Assembly: GCA_026545765.1 (NCBI GenBank)
Contig: CM048839.1
Span: forward strand, 56,235,177 to 56,299,176
DNA: 64,000 bases
Origin: Plantago major
Lineage: Eukaryota > Streptophyta > Magnoliopsida > Lamiales > Plantaginaceae
Direction: 5' to 3'
The notes below the pieces were generated by a model that saw only the letters and a program-made list of their open reading frames with translations, made no database searches and was not told the origin of the DNA. A program made the translations under genes and the position numbers. Of the stretch, positions 1-10,660 are shown piece after piece. How positions within the stretch are numbered: position 1 is the stretch's first letter; each line of letters begins with the position of its first letter.

Positions 1-140
1 ATGATGATGGCCCTGCACTAGGCACAGGAGGGATTGCTGGAACAAAAACTGCCTCAGCTGCTGAAAAGCATCCTGAGAGGACAACTCACAAATCCCCTCC
101 TCCATCTCCTTCCAGATTATCAAGTCCTAATCCCCAATAG

Positions 141-1982
141 CAAGACTCTACTGAAATAGTAGATGATCACTCTAAAGGTACTCCACAGAAGATCTGGGAA
201 GCCGAGTACAGAGTAGCTCAACTAAGAGCTCTGTTGGAAGAAGAAACAAGAGTGCATCTTGAGTTGGAAATCAAGATGGCAGAAAGACAAGGCAACCTAA
301 GACAGGTTGAGGAAATAACTCGCAAGGCAGAAGAAGCCCTTACTCAGCAAAAGCATATCCAGCTTGCTGCACAAGAATTTGCTGAGGAATTGGATGTTGA
401 AGAAACTCCAGAGGAAGAAACAGGAAAAGTATTGCCCTCATCAAGCAAAGGGAAGAAGAGTTTGCCAGCAAAGGTTGCTGACATAGACAATGAGGAGGAC
501 TGGAGTGATGATGAAGAAGAAGAAGAAGAAGAAGAAGAAGACAAGGAGGACAACTCTCAGAACGCATATGACCATAGTCAACCTCAAACTACTGTGTCTA
601 AAAAGACTTTGGTACCTCTTGTCCACATCCAAGTTCCTGATGATCAGACTGAGGATTATGAGATGAGATCCCATCACATGAAAGAGCAGTTCAAGGAGTT
701 AGAAGATCAAAACAAGCAATTAATCGAATCTGCTCCTCCTGCATATCGCAAACTTGCTGAAATGATTGCAAGAAGAACTTCCAGCATTTCTCTTGAACAT
801 CAAGACCTTGCCATGCTGAGGAAAGCAGATAAACAGCTCATGCAATTTGCAGATACTCATGCTGATCTTGCCATGACTACTATAAGCCAAGTAGTTACTG
901 AAGTTTCAAAGCTGACAAATGAAGAAAATGGCTCTGCACAACATAATATTGCACTCAGAGCAGAATTGCAACAATTATCCCAAGCTTACAACAGTCTACA
1001 TAGGAATTTTGAATCACTGTCAGATTCCTTTGTCAAACTAGTGGATAATTTTGATCAGTTTTCTATGACTAAGGGTGAAAGAACGAGAAAAGCTACCAAG
1101 GGGAAAGGCAAACAAAAGATGATATCTGAAGATGCCCAACCTCATACTGCAACCCCTAGTCAACTTCAACTAGTAACTACTACTGAAAGAAGGGTCACTA
1201 AAACAGGGTCTCAGAAACCTCCTGTTGCTGCCAAGAGCTCAAGGAGAAGATATAGAGACTATGCAGAAAATGAAGAAGACATCTCTAGAAAGAGAAGAAG
1301 TGGCAACAATGATGGATGCAAAGACACAATGCAACCTCATCAAGAAGATGATGATGATGATGAGGATGAGGAAGATGATGCTCCTCTTATACAAAGAAGA
1401 CACTTAAGCAATCCATCTGCGCCTACAACTGCAGTACCTACCCAGCAAGGTACTTCTAGTGACAAACTCTCAAGAAGAGAAGCTGCAAGACAGAAGAAGA
1501 TCAGAGAAAGGATTAAAGAATTCAGAGGAGTTGATCTACTTAGCCCTGAGGAAGCTAAGATCGAATATACTCCAAGTCATTCTGATCTAAACTCTGAAGT
1601 TTACAAGTGCAAGAATGGTTACTGGGTAATGTTCATGAAAAAATTTCTATTGAACAAAGAATGCTTCCCAGTACCAGTCTACCTGCAAATGATGGCATGG
1701 AGGAAGAACAGAGTAGATCTAGTGCCAAAGGATAAAATCAAGGATGCACTTGACATTAAGGTTTATGTCAGACAAATAGCTAGGAAGAAGGAGCTATTTG
1801 AATCCTGCCCATACTATAAGCTAGATGAGGTACACAAAGTTGCAATTGTTCTTGGCAGTGGAACCAGAACTAAATTTGTAGTACATGCTTATGAGTCGTT
1901 CTACCTCACTGAAGAAGATTACCAGCAAGATCTGAAATATCTAAAGACAATCTATGAAAGATTCAAGATGTCTCCTATTTAG
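141..1982 (+). CDS. 3'-terminal accessory (env-like) ORF of a SIRE-like copia element, partial
   Basis: The frame is open from base 3 to the stop at 1980-1982, apart from one TAG at 138-140 between two Gln codons, which looks like a CAG-to-TAG mutation. The real start lies outside the window. The product is highly charged: a Glu/Asp run is encoded near 500-545, another near 1345-1385, and Lys/Arg-rich stretches follow. The middle (about 640-1080) is heptad-like and probably coiled coil. The last 160 residues are less biased and look globular. It is followed by a purine tract and an LTR, the position of the extra ORF that SIRE/Maximus copia elements carry after pol. The assignment rests on position and composition; I recognise no catalytic motif. 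An unrelated repeat-associated coding region remains possible. Confidence 0.55.
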   Translation, partial: QDSTEIVDDHSKGTPQKIWEAEYRVAQLRALLEEETRVHLELEIKMAERQGNLRQVEEITRKAEEALTQQKHIQLAAQEFAEELDVEETPEEETGKVLPSSSKGKKSLPAKVADIDNEEDWSDDEEEEEEEEEDKEDNSQNAYDHSQPQTTVSKKTLVPLVHIQVPDDQTEDYEMRSHHMKEQFKELEDQNKQLIESAPPAYRKLAEMIARRTSSISLEHQDLAMLRKADKQLMQFADTHADLAMTTISQVVTEVSKLTNEENGSAQHNIALRAELQQLSQAYNSLHRNFESLSDSFVKLVDNFDQFSMTKGERTRKATKGKGKQKMISEDAQPHTATPSQLQLVTTTERRVTKTGSQKPPVAAKSSRRRYRDYAENEEDISRKRRSGNNDGCKDTMQPHQEDDDDDEDEEDDAPLIQRRHLSNPSAPTTAVPTQQGTSSDKLSRREAARQKKIRERIKEFRGVDLLSPEEAKIEYTPSHSDLNSEVYKCKNGYWVMFMKKFLLNKECFPVPVYLQMMAWRKNRVDLVPKDKIKDALDIKVYVRQIARKKELFESCPYYKLDEVHKVAIVLGSGTRTKFVVHAYESFYLTEEDYQQDLKYLKTIYERFKMSPI

Positions 1983-2535
1983 ATTGATCATGCTTGGATC
2001 TGGGCAAGATAATACTGGGTTGAACAAACTAGCAAGAGAAGACCCACCAAATCTTACACAGATAATGTTGAGTTCTCAAGAAGAGTTGAAATGGCTGTAA
2101 GAACCTACCTGTTTGATTACTCTATTGACATTATCAGATATGGTGACTTTATATACCCAGATGAAGGAAGCTGACAAAGATGAAGACTTGAAGACCAACT
2201 TGTAGGATGTTCATTTGGAACTTGGAACTTCTTGTTGTCCTATAAAGTTGTGTATTTTTTATTTTTGCTGATTGTAATTTAATGCTTATCTTATAAAATT
2301 TATCTCTGTACTAAATTGTAATTTATCTGATGAACTTACTCTCAAATAGCATTCTAATGAAAAGATAACTTGTCAGCAAAGATCACACCTTGTGATTTGG
2401 TTGATGTTTACTTTCTGCACTTATGTAAATGAAATGAAAGATCATAAGAAATGTTTAAGTGTTTGATTGCTTCCTCATACAGTTCATGATAGGTTTTTAG
2501 ATAGTCATAGGTGATTGATCACAAAGGGGAAAATT
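1983..2535 (+). other. 3' untranslated part of the SIRE-like element with polypurine tract
   Basis: No gene is seen here. The polypurine tract AAAGGGGAAAA at 2523-2533 directly precedes the LTR. The same arrangement, including a related stretch upstream of the tract, recurs before the second LTR at 4675-4688. This identifies both LTRs as 3' LTRs. Confidence 0.6.
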
Positions 2536-4008
2536 TGTTAGAAATATCTGTTTAGATTTTGATCAGTAAACCTTAATGACTTATCCTAGCTCAGAAAGGT
2601 AACTAGTACTCTTAGTTCACTTGAACATTGTAAAAGAGGAAGCTTACTGAGTATTTTAGTCTATCAAATCTTGTATAGGATGTTAGGTCTCAGATTATAA
2701 TTTTTATATATTTGAAAAAGACCAAGAAGCAAGCATCCAGCAGAAAGGAGCTCATTATTGAAGATTAGAAGACTGCACAAGAATGTTGAAGACTAAGGAG
2801 AAATGTCTCCTCAGATACCTTGGCTTAGATACCTTGAATAAATTAAGTGTCTTTGGAAGACAAGTATTTCAATAGGTCTCTGATGCATAATGGTCACTGA
2901 GTAAGGATTTGCAAAGCCTCAGAAAGCTTGCATTGTTCCGTTGAGACTACAGGATAAAAGTTAGTACAGTGCATTAATTACGCAGACAGAGATGTCTGAG
3001 CAAAAGAGGAAATCTCTGTAAAGAGACAAAGCTCACTGTCGTACTATCTTCAGATATCAATAGTTTGAATTACATTGTGCCTAACGGATACTATTCAAAC
3101 AACATGATTTTCAACTATAAATATCACACACTTAGAATGCTTGAAAGACACACCTTGAACTACACTGAATACACATAACTTCATATATTACTTTCAAGCA
3201 TACAAGCCTTCTGCCTACATACTCTTTAGCTTATTGTTGCAACTAAAGCTCTTGAATTTTAAGTAGCATGAAAGTTCTAAGTGTCCTGATCCTTAAACAA
3301 GAATTGCATATTGTGAAAGAGTTGAATCCAGAAGATATAGTTGCGACTGATATCTGAGATTCATTCTCTTGAACAACATCAACACTTGGTTCAGTACAAA
3401 TAACTTACCATACATTGAAAAGTGTACTAAGTAAGCTTGTTTCTACAGAGCACTCTAAGATAACTATATAAGTTATAAGAGCCTGCTCACCTGACAAACT
3501 ATTATAACCAACACCAGAAAAGCGTTGAGCATAGGAAGGGCTTGGCTTTGGAAGCTAAGGAATAGCTCAAAGGTTACTGAGTAGAGGAAGTACTTGGTTG
3601 AGAAAACCAGGGAATAACTCAGGGGGAACATTTGGTTGGGAACTTAGTGTAAAAGGGATCAAGAGATAGGATTTTATAAGGGGAACTCAACTTCATATCT
3701 TAGTGGAATTAAGTCCTGAGAAAGGGAGAGTGGATTAGTTGAGGGATTACGCCACCCTCAGATACACTATAAAGCTTTGTGTTATATACTTATTGTACTT
3801 TACTTATGGATTTATTTGCTTACTGAGTACTTACACACTTTATAGCATGCTGAGCACGTGCACTTATCACAAAAGTCTTCCGCTTTCTGATTATAAGTAT
3901 CAAATACCTTCACAGATATCTGAGAAAATGTTTTATCGACAGAAGTTTGAAAAGACTATTCACCCCCCACCCCCAGTCTTTTACTTTGTCGTTATCTGGA
4001 CCAACACA
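2536..4008 (+). repeat. SIRE-like copia 3' LTR, about 1.47 kb
   Basis: It begins TGTTAGAAATATCTG right after the purine tract and ends ...GACCAACACA. Related copies start at 4689 and 63582, and a matching LTR end lies at 31609-31676. A TATA box (TATAAATA) sits at 3116-3123, with the usual AT-poor leader after it. The 3' part carries Gly/Lys-codon-like repeats of the type TTGGTTGGGAAAACC. The exact 3' boundary is uncertain by a few bases because no target duplication can be checked. Confidence 0.75.
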
Positions 4009-4688
4009 GTTCGATGTTGCTGAAGAAAATTCTGCAAGAGAGCAGGTTCCCCAACTCTCACATGAGAGGGATCAAACTGAGGTTGCGACTCAGGGAGATC
4101 ACACAGGGGAGGCAACTGGGCCAAAGTCTCAGGAAAGGTCTGAAGTACCTGAAACATCAAACAAAGAAAAGGTCATGGAACAAAGATCAACACATGGAAC
4201 CCACACAAGTTCCAGATACCAATCAGCCTTACATTGATCAGGTTATTGAGTGGTTCAAATCTTTACTTGTGTTTTCTATGTATTTAATCTTGTTACTTAT
4301 GAATTTCCTTTGTTACATGCTGAAAAAGAAACACCAGAACAAGAGGAAGCTGCAAAGATTGCCTCAGATACCGAGAAGGAGGTTTCCACAACCTCAGTGA
4401 CCAAGGAAACTGAGCCTGTACTACAGATGAACTTGGTTTCTATAGTCATACACTTCTCATATATTTGTTCACTCACTAATGACCAACTGTTGTTTGTTTC
4501 TTAAAGGCTCCATCTGAGAAGAAAAATGATGAGGCTGAGAAGCCAAAGTAACCAGAGAAACAACTAGAGACTCACCAAGTCTCTGATGAACACATGCCTG
4601 AGCCTCCTAAGTGATGGATTGTTTCGTCATCTAGTTCATGTTAGGAACCTTAGATAGTCATGGTTGACTAATCAAAAAGGGGAAAATT
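4009..4688 (+). pseudogene. env-like remnant of a second SIRE-like element, with its polypurine tract
   Basis: Short frames (4014-4237, about 4320-4500, 4506-4550) encode Glu/Lys/Thr/Gln-rich low-complexity protein of the same style as the ORF at 141-1982, broken by frameshifts and stops. AT-rich pieces between them (about 4239-4326 and 4430-4505) could be read as introns, or simply as insertions. The segment ends with AAAAAGGGGAAAATT and the next LTR. I infer that the first element inserted into the 3' ORF of this one. Confidence 0.5.
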
Positions 4689-5801
4689 TGTTAGGAATAT
4701 TTGTATAGATTTTGATCAGTAACACTAATGGCATATCTTAGTTCATAAAGGTAACTAGTACTCTTAGTTCACTTGAATATTGTAAAAGAGGAAGTTTACT
4801 GAGTATGTTAGTCTAGCAAATCTTGTATAAAATGTTAGGTCTCTGAATGTAATTTTTATACCTTTGAAGAAGACCAAGAAGCAAGCATCTAGTAGAAGAT
4901 CTCAATTTTTGATGATCGAGAAATTGCACAAGGTTGCTGAAGACTAAGTAGAAAATTCTCCTTAAATACCTCACGCCAGATACCTTAAAGAAACAAGTGT
5001 TTTGATAGGTCAAAGTTTCTTGAAGAGATATCTGAAGACTAAGGGTTACTAAGAAAGGAGAGTGCCAAGGCTCAGAAACCTTGCACCTATCCGTTGAGAC
5101 TACAGGACAAAAATAGTATAGTGCATTTATTACGCAGACAGAGATGTCTGAACAAAAGAGGAAATCTCTGAAAAGAGTCAAAGCTCACTGCAGTACTATT
5201 TTCAAATATCAGTAGTTTGAATTTTAAAAAGCCTAACGGATACTATTCAAACGGCTTGAATTTCAACTATAAACATCACCACTTAGAATTTTGAAGACAC
5301 ACAACTACGAACTTACAACTCTCAAGCATACAAGCCTTCAAATCTTCAAACCTACTTACTTTCAAAAGCTCACTGTTGTGACCAAAGCTCTCTGATTCTA
5401 AGTAGCATACAAGTTCTAAGTGTCTTGATCCTTAACAAGACTTAATTATTGTGAATGAGTTGAATCAAATGATTATAGTTGTGACTTATATCTGAGATTC
5501 ATTCTCTTGAATATATTCTAAGTACTTGGGTCAGTAAAGAACAACTTCCCATAGACTGCAAAGAGTATTAAGGAAGATTGATTCTTCAAAGCTCACTGAG
5601 TAATTGAACAAGTTACTTGTGTTAGCTTATCTGACAACTACCATAACCAAAACACCACCAGGCATGTTTAGGGAAAGGATTTAGTTGAGAAAACTAAAGT
5701 CCTCACCTAACTGAGCACAGGAAGTACTTCATTTGGGAAACTAAGGAATAGCTCAAAAGGTTACTGATTAGAGAAGTACTTGGTTGGGAAAACCAGTGAG
5801 T
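4689..5801 (+). repeat. SIRE-like copia LTR, 3'-truncated
   Basis: It starts TGTTAGGAATATTTG and aligns along its length with the LTR at 2536-4008, including the TATA region (TATAAAC near 5268) and the GTACTTGGTTGGG repeats. The match stops at about 5801, just after AAAACCAG, so roughly the last 400 bp of the LTR are missing. Confidence 0.7.
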
Positions 5802-6029
5802 GGTATGTTAGCCGTTGAACTTGGGTGATATGTTAGTCACCATTGAATATGTTTTGTTGTGTTATCTTATTAAATTGATGTCTCGGTTTACGTTATGTAA
5901 TTTATATGTTGTGTGGAATTGGGAATGTAGAAAACATACTACATTCCCAACCGATTGCTCCACCAGATATGGCCTGTATTCGAGATGCTGGGGTTAGATT
6001 TGTATAAGCATATGGTTAATGAAATGAAA
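5802..6029. other. Unassigned DNA with a perfect 12-bp inverted repeat
   Basis: No gene is recognised. A hairpin with stem TTGGGAATGTAG / CTACATTCCCAA (5919-5930 and 5939-5950) and an 8-nt loop is the only clear structure. The segment may be an internal part of the CACTA element that ends at 6276. Confidence 0.4.
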
Positions 6030-6276
6030 AGAAAAAAATGGCTTTTTAGAGACGGATAAAATTCTACCCGTCTCTAAAAAGTCAACATTCTATCCATCGC
6101 TAAATCCGTCGTTATTCATCGACGGATAGATTATCCGTCGTTAGGATCATTGTGACGAAGAAAATGACGACGGAATTTTTATCCGTCGCTAAGTCCGTCG
6201 CTAAGAGCTTAGCGACGGATCGCTCACTGTTTAGCGATGGATAAATCCGTCGCTAAACACCTGTTTTTTTGTAGTG
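6030..6276. mobile_element. CACTA (En/Spm) transposon terminus, extending leftwards
   Basis: The segment ends TTTTTTTGTAGTG, the complement of a CACTACAAAAAA terminus. Upstream are many direct and inverted copies of the subterminal motif TTAGCGACGGAT / ATCCGTCGCTAA, typical of plant CACTA elements. The opposite terminus is not visible, and the truncated LTR at 5801 probably marks lost sequence. Transposase is absent. Confidence 0.8.
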
Positions 6277-7169
6277 CAAAAAGCGCTTGTTTTAGGTCTT
6301 ATAGCTCGACCCCTGTTTTCATGATGGCTTATTTATCAAGGGTTAAACTCTCGATCCCGTTGAAGCACTTGTCCACCCATTCCTTTGTTGCATAGCTCGA
6401 ATCTTCTATCCAACATTTCATTTCTTCTTCCTCGATCTCATCTAGCTCCGGATCTTCGTCGATGTGAAAAGTAAACTCCAAGTAGTCGTTGGTTTCCTCT
6501 GGCCTATTCCATTCACCTTCACTCTCAGTAGATCCGCATCTCCAGTTTTTGTCCTCCGACCCAAAGTGTCGTCGGGGATTGATGGAAAAGTATTTTCAAT
6601 TAATTTTTCTCCAGTCTCCCAGTATGTCTTGAATAGATTCATCAGTGCTAGCAAATCTTCAAAAGGGACTGCCAATTCTTCTTCAGAGTCCATCCACCAG
6701 TCGTCTATGGAGAAATTGATCCTTGCTACTTTTGCTTCCTCCAAAGTCTCGCTCGGAATCTCCATTACTATCCGATGATTCGATATATTCATCGAAATTT
6801 CCCTTCTTGCCACATTGATAATGGTTTTGGTGGTGGCCATAAACAGTCTTTCCAGAAGCATGGTATCATTGTCCAGGTCTTTGCAGTCCACAATCAGGTA
6901 ATCCACAAGAATATTGAGCCCCTCTAGCTGAGTAATCACATTACGTACCTTGCCACATGCAGTTGTAGTAGAGCCATCGGCAACCAGTATGTCGGTTCTT
7001 GCTTCCACCACCATTCCTGTTAAGCCAAGTTTCTTGTAAACGGCGAATGGAATCATATTAATGCTGGCCCCTAGATCCAGGGTTCCTGTGGCTGTTTTTC
7101 CCTTGAAGACAACATTTATGTTGAAAGCTCCAGGGTCGGGTTTCTTTGGTAAAACTGGTTTGACCCTTT
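6277..7169 (-). pseudogene. Ty3/gypsy aspartic protease fragment
   Basis: Read on the minus strand from about 7168, the frame encodes an Athila/Tat-type retropepsin region: a PGAFNINV stretch, then the active-site motif DLGASINM (near 7075-7052), followed by PFAVYKKLGLTG and a conserved VADGSTT...GKV segment. The frame stays open to 6442 with an acidic C-terminal tail, then decays. No gag, reverse transcriptase or integrase is attached. Both edges abut CACTA termini (6276 and 7170), so this is a remnant of a gypsy copy into which the DNA elements jumped. Confidence 0.75.
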
Positions 7170-8097
7170 CACTACAAAAAACTGGATGTTAAATCCGTTG
7201 CTAAACCTATGCCGATCCATCGCTAAACCCGTGGTGACGGATTTAGCGACGGATAAAAATCTCGTCGCCAAAATCTTCGTCAGAAACTTTTTAACGACAG
7301 ATAAACTATCCGTCACTAAATAGTAACGGACTTAGCGACGGATAGTTTGTTGACCTTTTAACCAAATTCTGGGCTAGTTATCCGTCGCTAAATAACTGTT
7401 TTTTGTTTTTTTCTATATTATTATAGGGATAAACCGACAATTTTATACGGATATTCAATACGGATAAATCGACAATTTTATTCAATACGGATAAACCGAC
7501 AATGATACAATAAATCGACAATTTTTTACAATAAATCGACAATGATACAATAAATCAACAATTTTATACAATAAACCGACAATGATACAACAAAACCTAA
7601 ACCCTAAACATTAAAAAATGAAAAAAATATAATTATTTGCAGATCTTGGATGGCAAATCTCCACGGATCTTGATGTTAGACGAGATATTGCAGAATCTAT
7701 TGGTGGACGGATCTGGAGCGGAGGAGATGAGATCGAATCTTACGATGGAAGATGGAGGTGCTGTGGTGGTCGACGGTGGTGGCTGTGGGAGGAAGAAGCT
7801 TTGTGGTGGTGGACGAATCTGGAGCGGAGGAGATCTGGGCATGGAGGAAGTTGGAGATCCGGTGGTGGTGGTTGGGTGCTTGGTAGTGGGGAGATCCCGA
7901 TCGTGGTGGAAATGGAGGTGGAGTGGTGGTGGTGGTGGTGCAGAGGTGGTGGGGAGGTGGTGGTGGTGGAGTGGGGGTGGTGGTGGAGTGGTGGGAGTGG
8001 TGAGGTGGTGGTGGTGGTGGTGCAGAGGTGGTGGTGGGAGAGGCGAGTGGTGGTGGAGAGGCGAGTGGTGGTGGAAGGGTGGTGGGGGTGGTGGAGG
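7170..8097. mobile_element. CACTA transposon 5' part, truncated by a gypsy LTR
   Basis: It begins CACTACAAAAAACTGG and carries subterminal TTAGCGACGGAT repeats in both orientations to about 7390. Short tandem repeats of the type ATACAATAAATCGACAAT follow (7430-7590), then a telo-box-like AAACCCTAAA at 7598. From 7640 to 8097 the DNA is dominated by GGT/GGA triplets. These leave several frames open, but the frames encode only low-complexity Trp/Gly or Pro/His runs and I do not call a gene. The element is cut at 8098 by the gypsy LTR, and its right end is not visible. Confidence 0.75.
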
Positions 8098-9222
8098 TGA
8101 TGCGCTCAAAATTAATACTTGTAAAATAACACAAGTAGTAAAGCGGTTGTCGTAGTACAACAATGCTTAAACCACAGGGCCGTTCTCTCGAGGAATTAAT
8201 TAAGCTAGTTCTAAAGTGTAGGCTCAAGGTGTGTGTTGTAAACAGATAGAGTGGGTAAGGTTGATACTTCAAAACCCTACAACAAATTACAATTACAAGA
8301 CAAGGTAATACCTAGGTCATGCAATTTCTACAATTAAAACGAAGTAAGCTGATCTTTCAAAAGTGCTGACGCGATATAGATAATGGTACACTGCCCACGA
8401 ATGCAACACTTTGCTATTGCAAAATCGAACCAGATACAGATTATAAGTACGTATGAGTTACGGCAAAAATCTTGTCACTAGCTATGCCCTTATCCGGATA
8501 TATACTAATTAGAGGTAAAGACTGATGCAAGTTCACAACGATCAAGCATGCGTTCAATGATCAAATATCAATATGTCACAATACAAGTTATTAACAGCAA
8601 CCGCCTAACTCGTACTATTGAATACATGGGCGCCTATTGGTCCCTGCGATCGTCAGAAAGATCAATAATGCTTCTTCGAATTAAAAGAGAGATTAAAATC
8701 TCTAAGTGTTTACAATACTTGGAATTCAAAATATGAAAGTAGAAGTAAGTGAATATATGTCCTAATGACTTATACAAGTGGTCTATTTATAAGACCAAGG
8801 AAGAAGAAACTAGAAATCATGGGAAAAACTACCAGAAAAACATGGTTGAATCTGTCAAAACAGACCTCACCGCGGTGAGGGGACCTTGCCTGTTCCAGCT
8901 CACCGCGGTGAGCCTTGTGCCCGGGAAAATCAGCATTTTCCCACTTCCTCCTATTTTCTCTCCCTTTTCCAACCTCCATGTCACCTCTCTTGGAGTAGTG
9001 GCCCACTAACTTGGCCTTGTGGTGATTCTAGAAGGTTTTGAAGTCTTCTTTGCACTTTGGTCCTCCATTTCCTTGCCAATGACGCTACGACACCTAAAAA
9101 TGCACAAAAATACACAAAAAACCCAAACGTGATACGGAACAAAAAATACTAAATAAAGGCTAAAAGACGCAACAAAATACGGAAAAAGGCACTAAATGAG
9201 TCGTTAAAATATCGACTCATCA
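8098..9222 (-). repeat. 3' LTR of the gypsy element
   Basis: On the minus strand it starts TGATGAGTCGATA and ends AGCGCATCA, and it matches the copy at 24941-25887 over most of its length. It keeps a minus-strand TATA box (TATAAATA at 8791-8784) in a segment of about 115 bp that the other LTR lacks. It has two perfect copies of the palindrome CTCACCGCGGTGAG (8866-8879 and 8899-8912), where the other LTR has four variant copies. Confidence 0.85.
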
Positions 9223-9864
9223 AACTCCCCAAACCGAACCTTTGCTCATCCTCGAGCAAACAACTCTAAAACCTAGAAAAAGAAAAACACATAGACACGA
9301 CAAACAAACAGAAGAGTTCAATCGACAAGCTACCGAGACAAGTATTGCCAGAGATAAGCCCTTATACTGATGTAAACTTCTATCCCCTCTAACTTTGACA
9401 AGTAGCTTTGCAAAGATCACAATCTTCTATTTCACAAGTAAATAAAACTTAATCCTATCCTAGTAGTCCCTCACAAAGGAAGATAATAGTGCAACTCTCA
9501 AGTCTCTCATCTGGAAGTGTCCAGTAAGTAAGGGTATTCGCTCAAGACTTAACTTAGGATGGTGAAAACAAACGTCACAAGCTGCCACTAATATTACATG
9601 CTTTTGCACTCAATTCAAATGAGTCAGAAAGGACTTTTTAGGAAAGGGGTCGAAATCAAATACAAGGGAATAAAATTAGCTGTCGTTCTCGTGCTTTGCT
9701 CTTTTTGCACTTTTTTTTCTTTTTTTTTCTTGTGCTTTGCTCTTTTTGCACAGATTTTTCATTTTTTTATTTTTTTTCTATCTCAATGTTCCAAGTGTAT
9801 CCCAGTTGCCTAAGATCCGTACTTTTGTACGTGTTGGTTTGGTATACACCCCATCAACCCTCAC
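9223..9864 (-). other. gypsy 3' untranslated region: PPT and start of the conserved motif
   Basis: The minus-strand sequence GGTTCGGTTTGGGGAGTT (9240-9223) is the polypurine tract next to the 3' LTR. No gene is seen. T-rich tracts occupy 9700-9780. From 9819 begins a motif (minus strand: CCAACACG then GTACAAAAGTAC) that continues after the nested copia at 20368-20511. Confidence 0.6.
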
Positions 9865-10605
9865 TGAAAGTGCAGTATGCACTTATATTTTGATAATCTT
9901 GTCTTTCAATAATCAGTTCCAAGTTTGTGTTTGTTGTTGTTTGTGAAGCTGGAGGATTATCAATGTTGTATAACATTGTGACAGGATAGAATTCAATGAT
10001 GGCATAACATTGAAGATATAGCATTGCCGCAGACATCGAAGACAAAGCACATTGGACATGATACTTGGACTGGAAGTATTGACAAAACGAACAAGAATTG
10101 ATTTAAGGAAAAAGAACAGCTTGTGGTGAAAGCAAGAAGGAATATATTTTATGAAGAATTGAAATATGGAAATTTCCTTCTATGCGCATTTTGAAGAAAA
10201 CAAGTAAAAGGAAAAATTGCCTTTGCTGAGATCCTATTGCCTTTCGACATAGATGGAAGAGGTCGAGATTTTAGGCTTCTTGTTTTCTGCTAGCTTTAGG
10301 AATAACTCTTTCAAACATCGACCTAGAATAGCTTTTACTGTTGGTTCTTCTAGGGCTAGTTTTGGTTGTTTAATCAATCGTTTGTGATTGTATTAAACCT
10401 AGTTGTTTAGATCTACTTTTCTTGTCAGTAGATATTTTGCCTAAAGGCGCTGCTAATATATTTTTCTATATATTGGCTTGGTAATAGAAGTTTCATTATT
10501 CATCCGCTGCTATCTGTTTACTGTAGACATTGTTGAACAACATTGTTGGCAACATTGTCTGTTGATCTAGTTCCAAGTACCAATCCTGGATCTTAAGTTA
10601 TAACA
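9865..10605 (+). repeat. copia 5' LTR with promoter-region deletions
   Basis: It runs from TGAAAGTGCAG to TTATAACA. Compared with the 3' LTR it is 93 bp shorter, through two deletions near 10259 and 10302. The first removes the segment containing the only clear TATA box (TATATATAT at 19945-19953 in the 3' LTR), so this copy probably cannot start genomic RNA. Confidence 0.9.
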
Positions 10606-10607
10606 AG

Positions 10608-10620
10608 TGGCATCAGAGCC
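10608..10620 (+). promoter_or_regulatory. Primer binding site (initiator Met tRNA type)
   Basis: TGGCATCAGAGCC lies two bases after the 5' LTR and closely resembles the TGGTATCAGAGC site complementary to initiator tRNA-Met that plant copia elements use. Confidence 0.85.
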
Positions 10621-10660
10621 AGCCACCTACCTACTGGTGTCTGGATTTGGTACTACTACA

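Noticed and set aside
340..677. Minus-strand Ser- or Leu-rich frames opposite the first ORF
   Set aside because: They are shadows of the GAA/GAT repeats in the plus-strand ORF.
7594..7610. Telomere-like CCTAAACCCTAAAC
   Set aside because: Only about one and a half repeat units; at best a telo-box in a promoter-like region, not a telomere.
7637..8272. Long open frames on both strands (Gly/Trp-rich and Pro/His-rich)
   Set aside because: They come from GGT/GGA triplet repeats in the CACTA element; several frames are open at once and the encoded sequence is pure low complexity crossing into the gypsy LTR.
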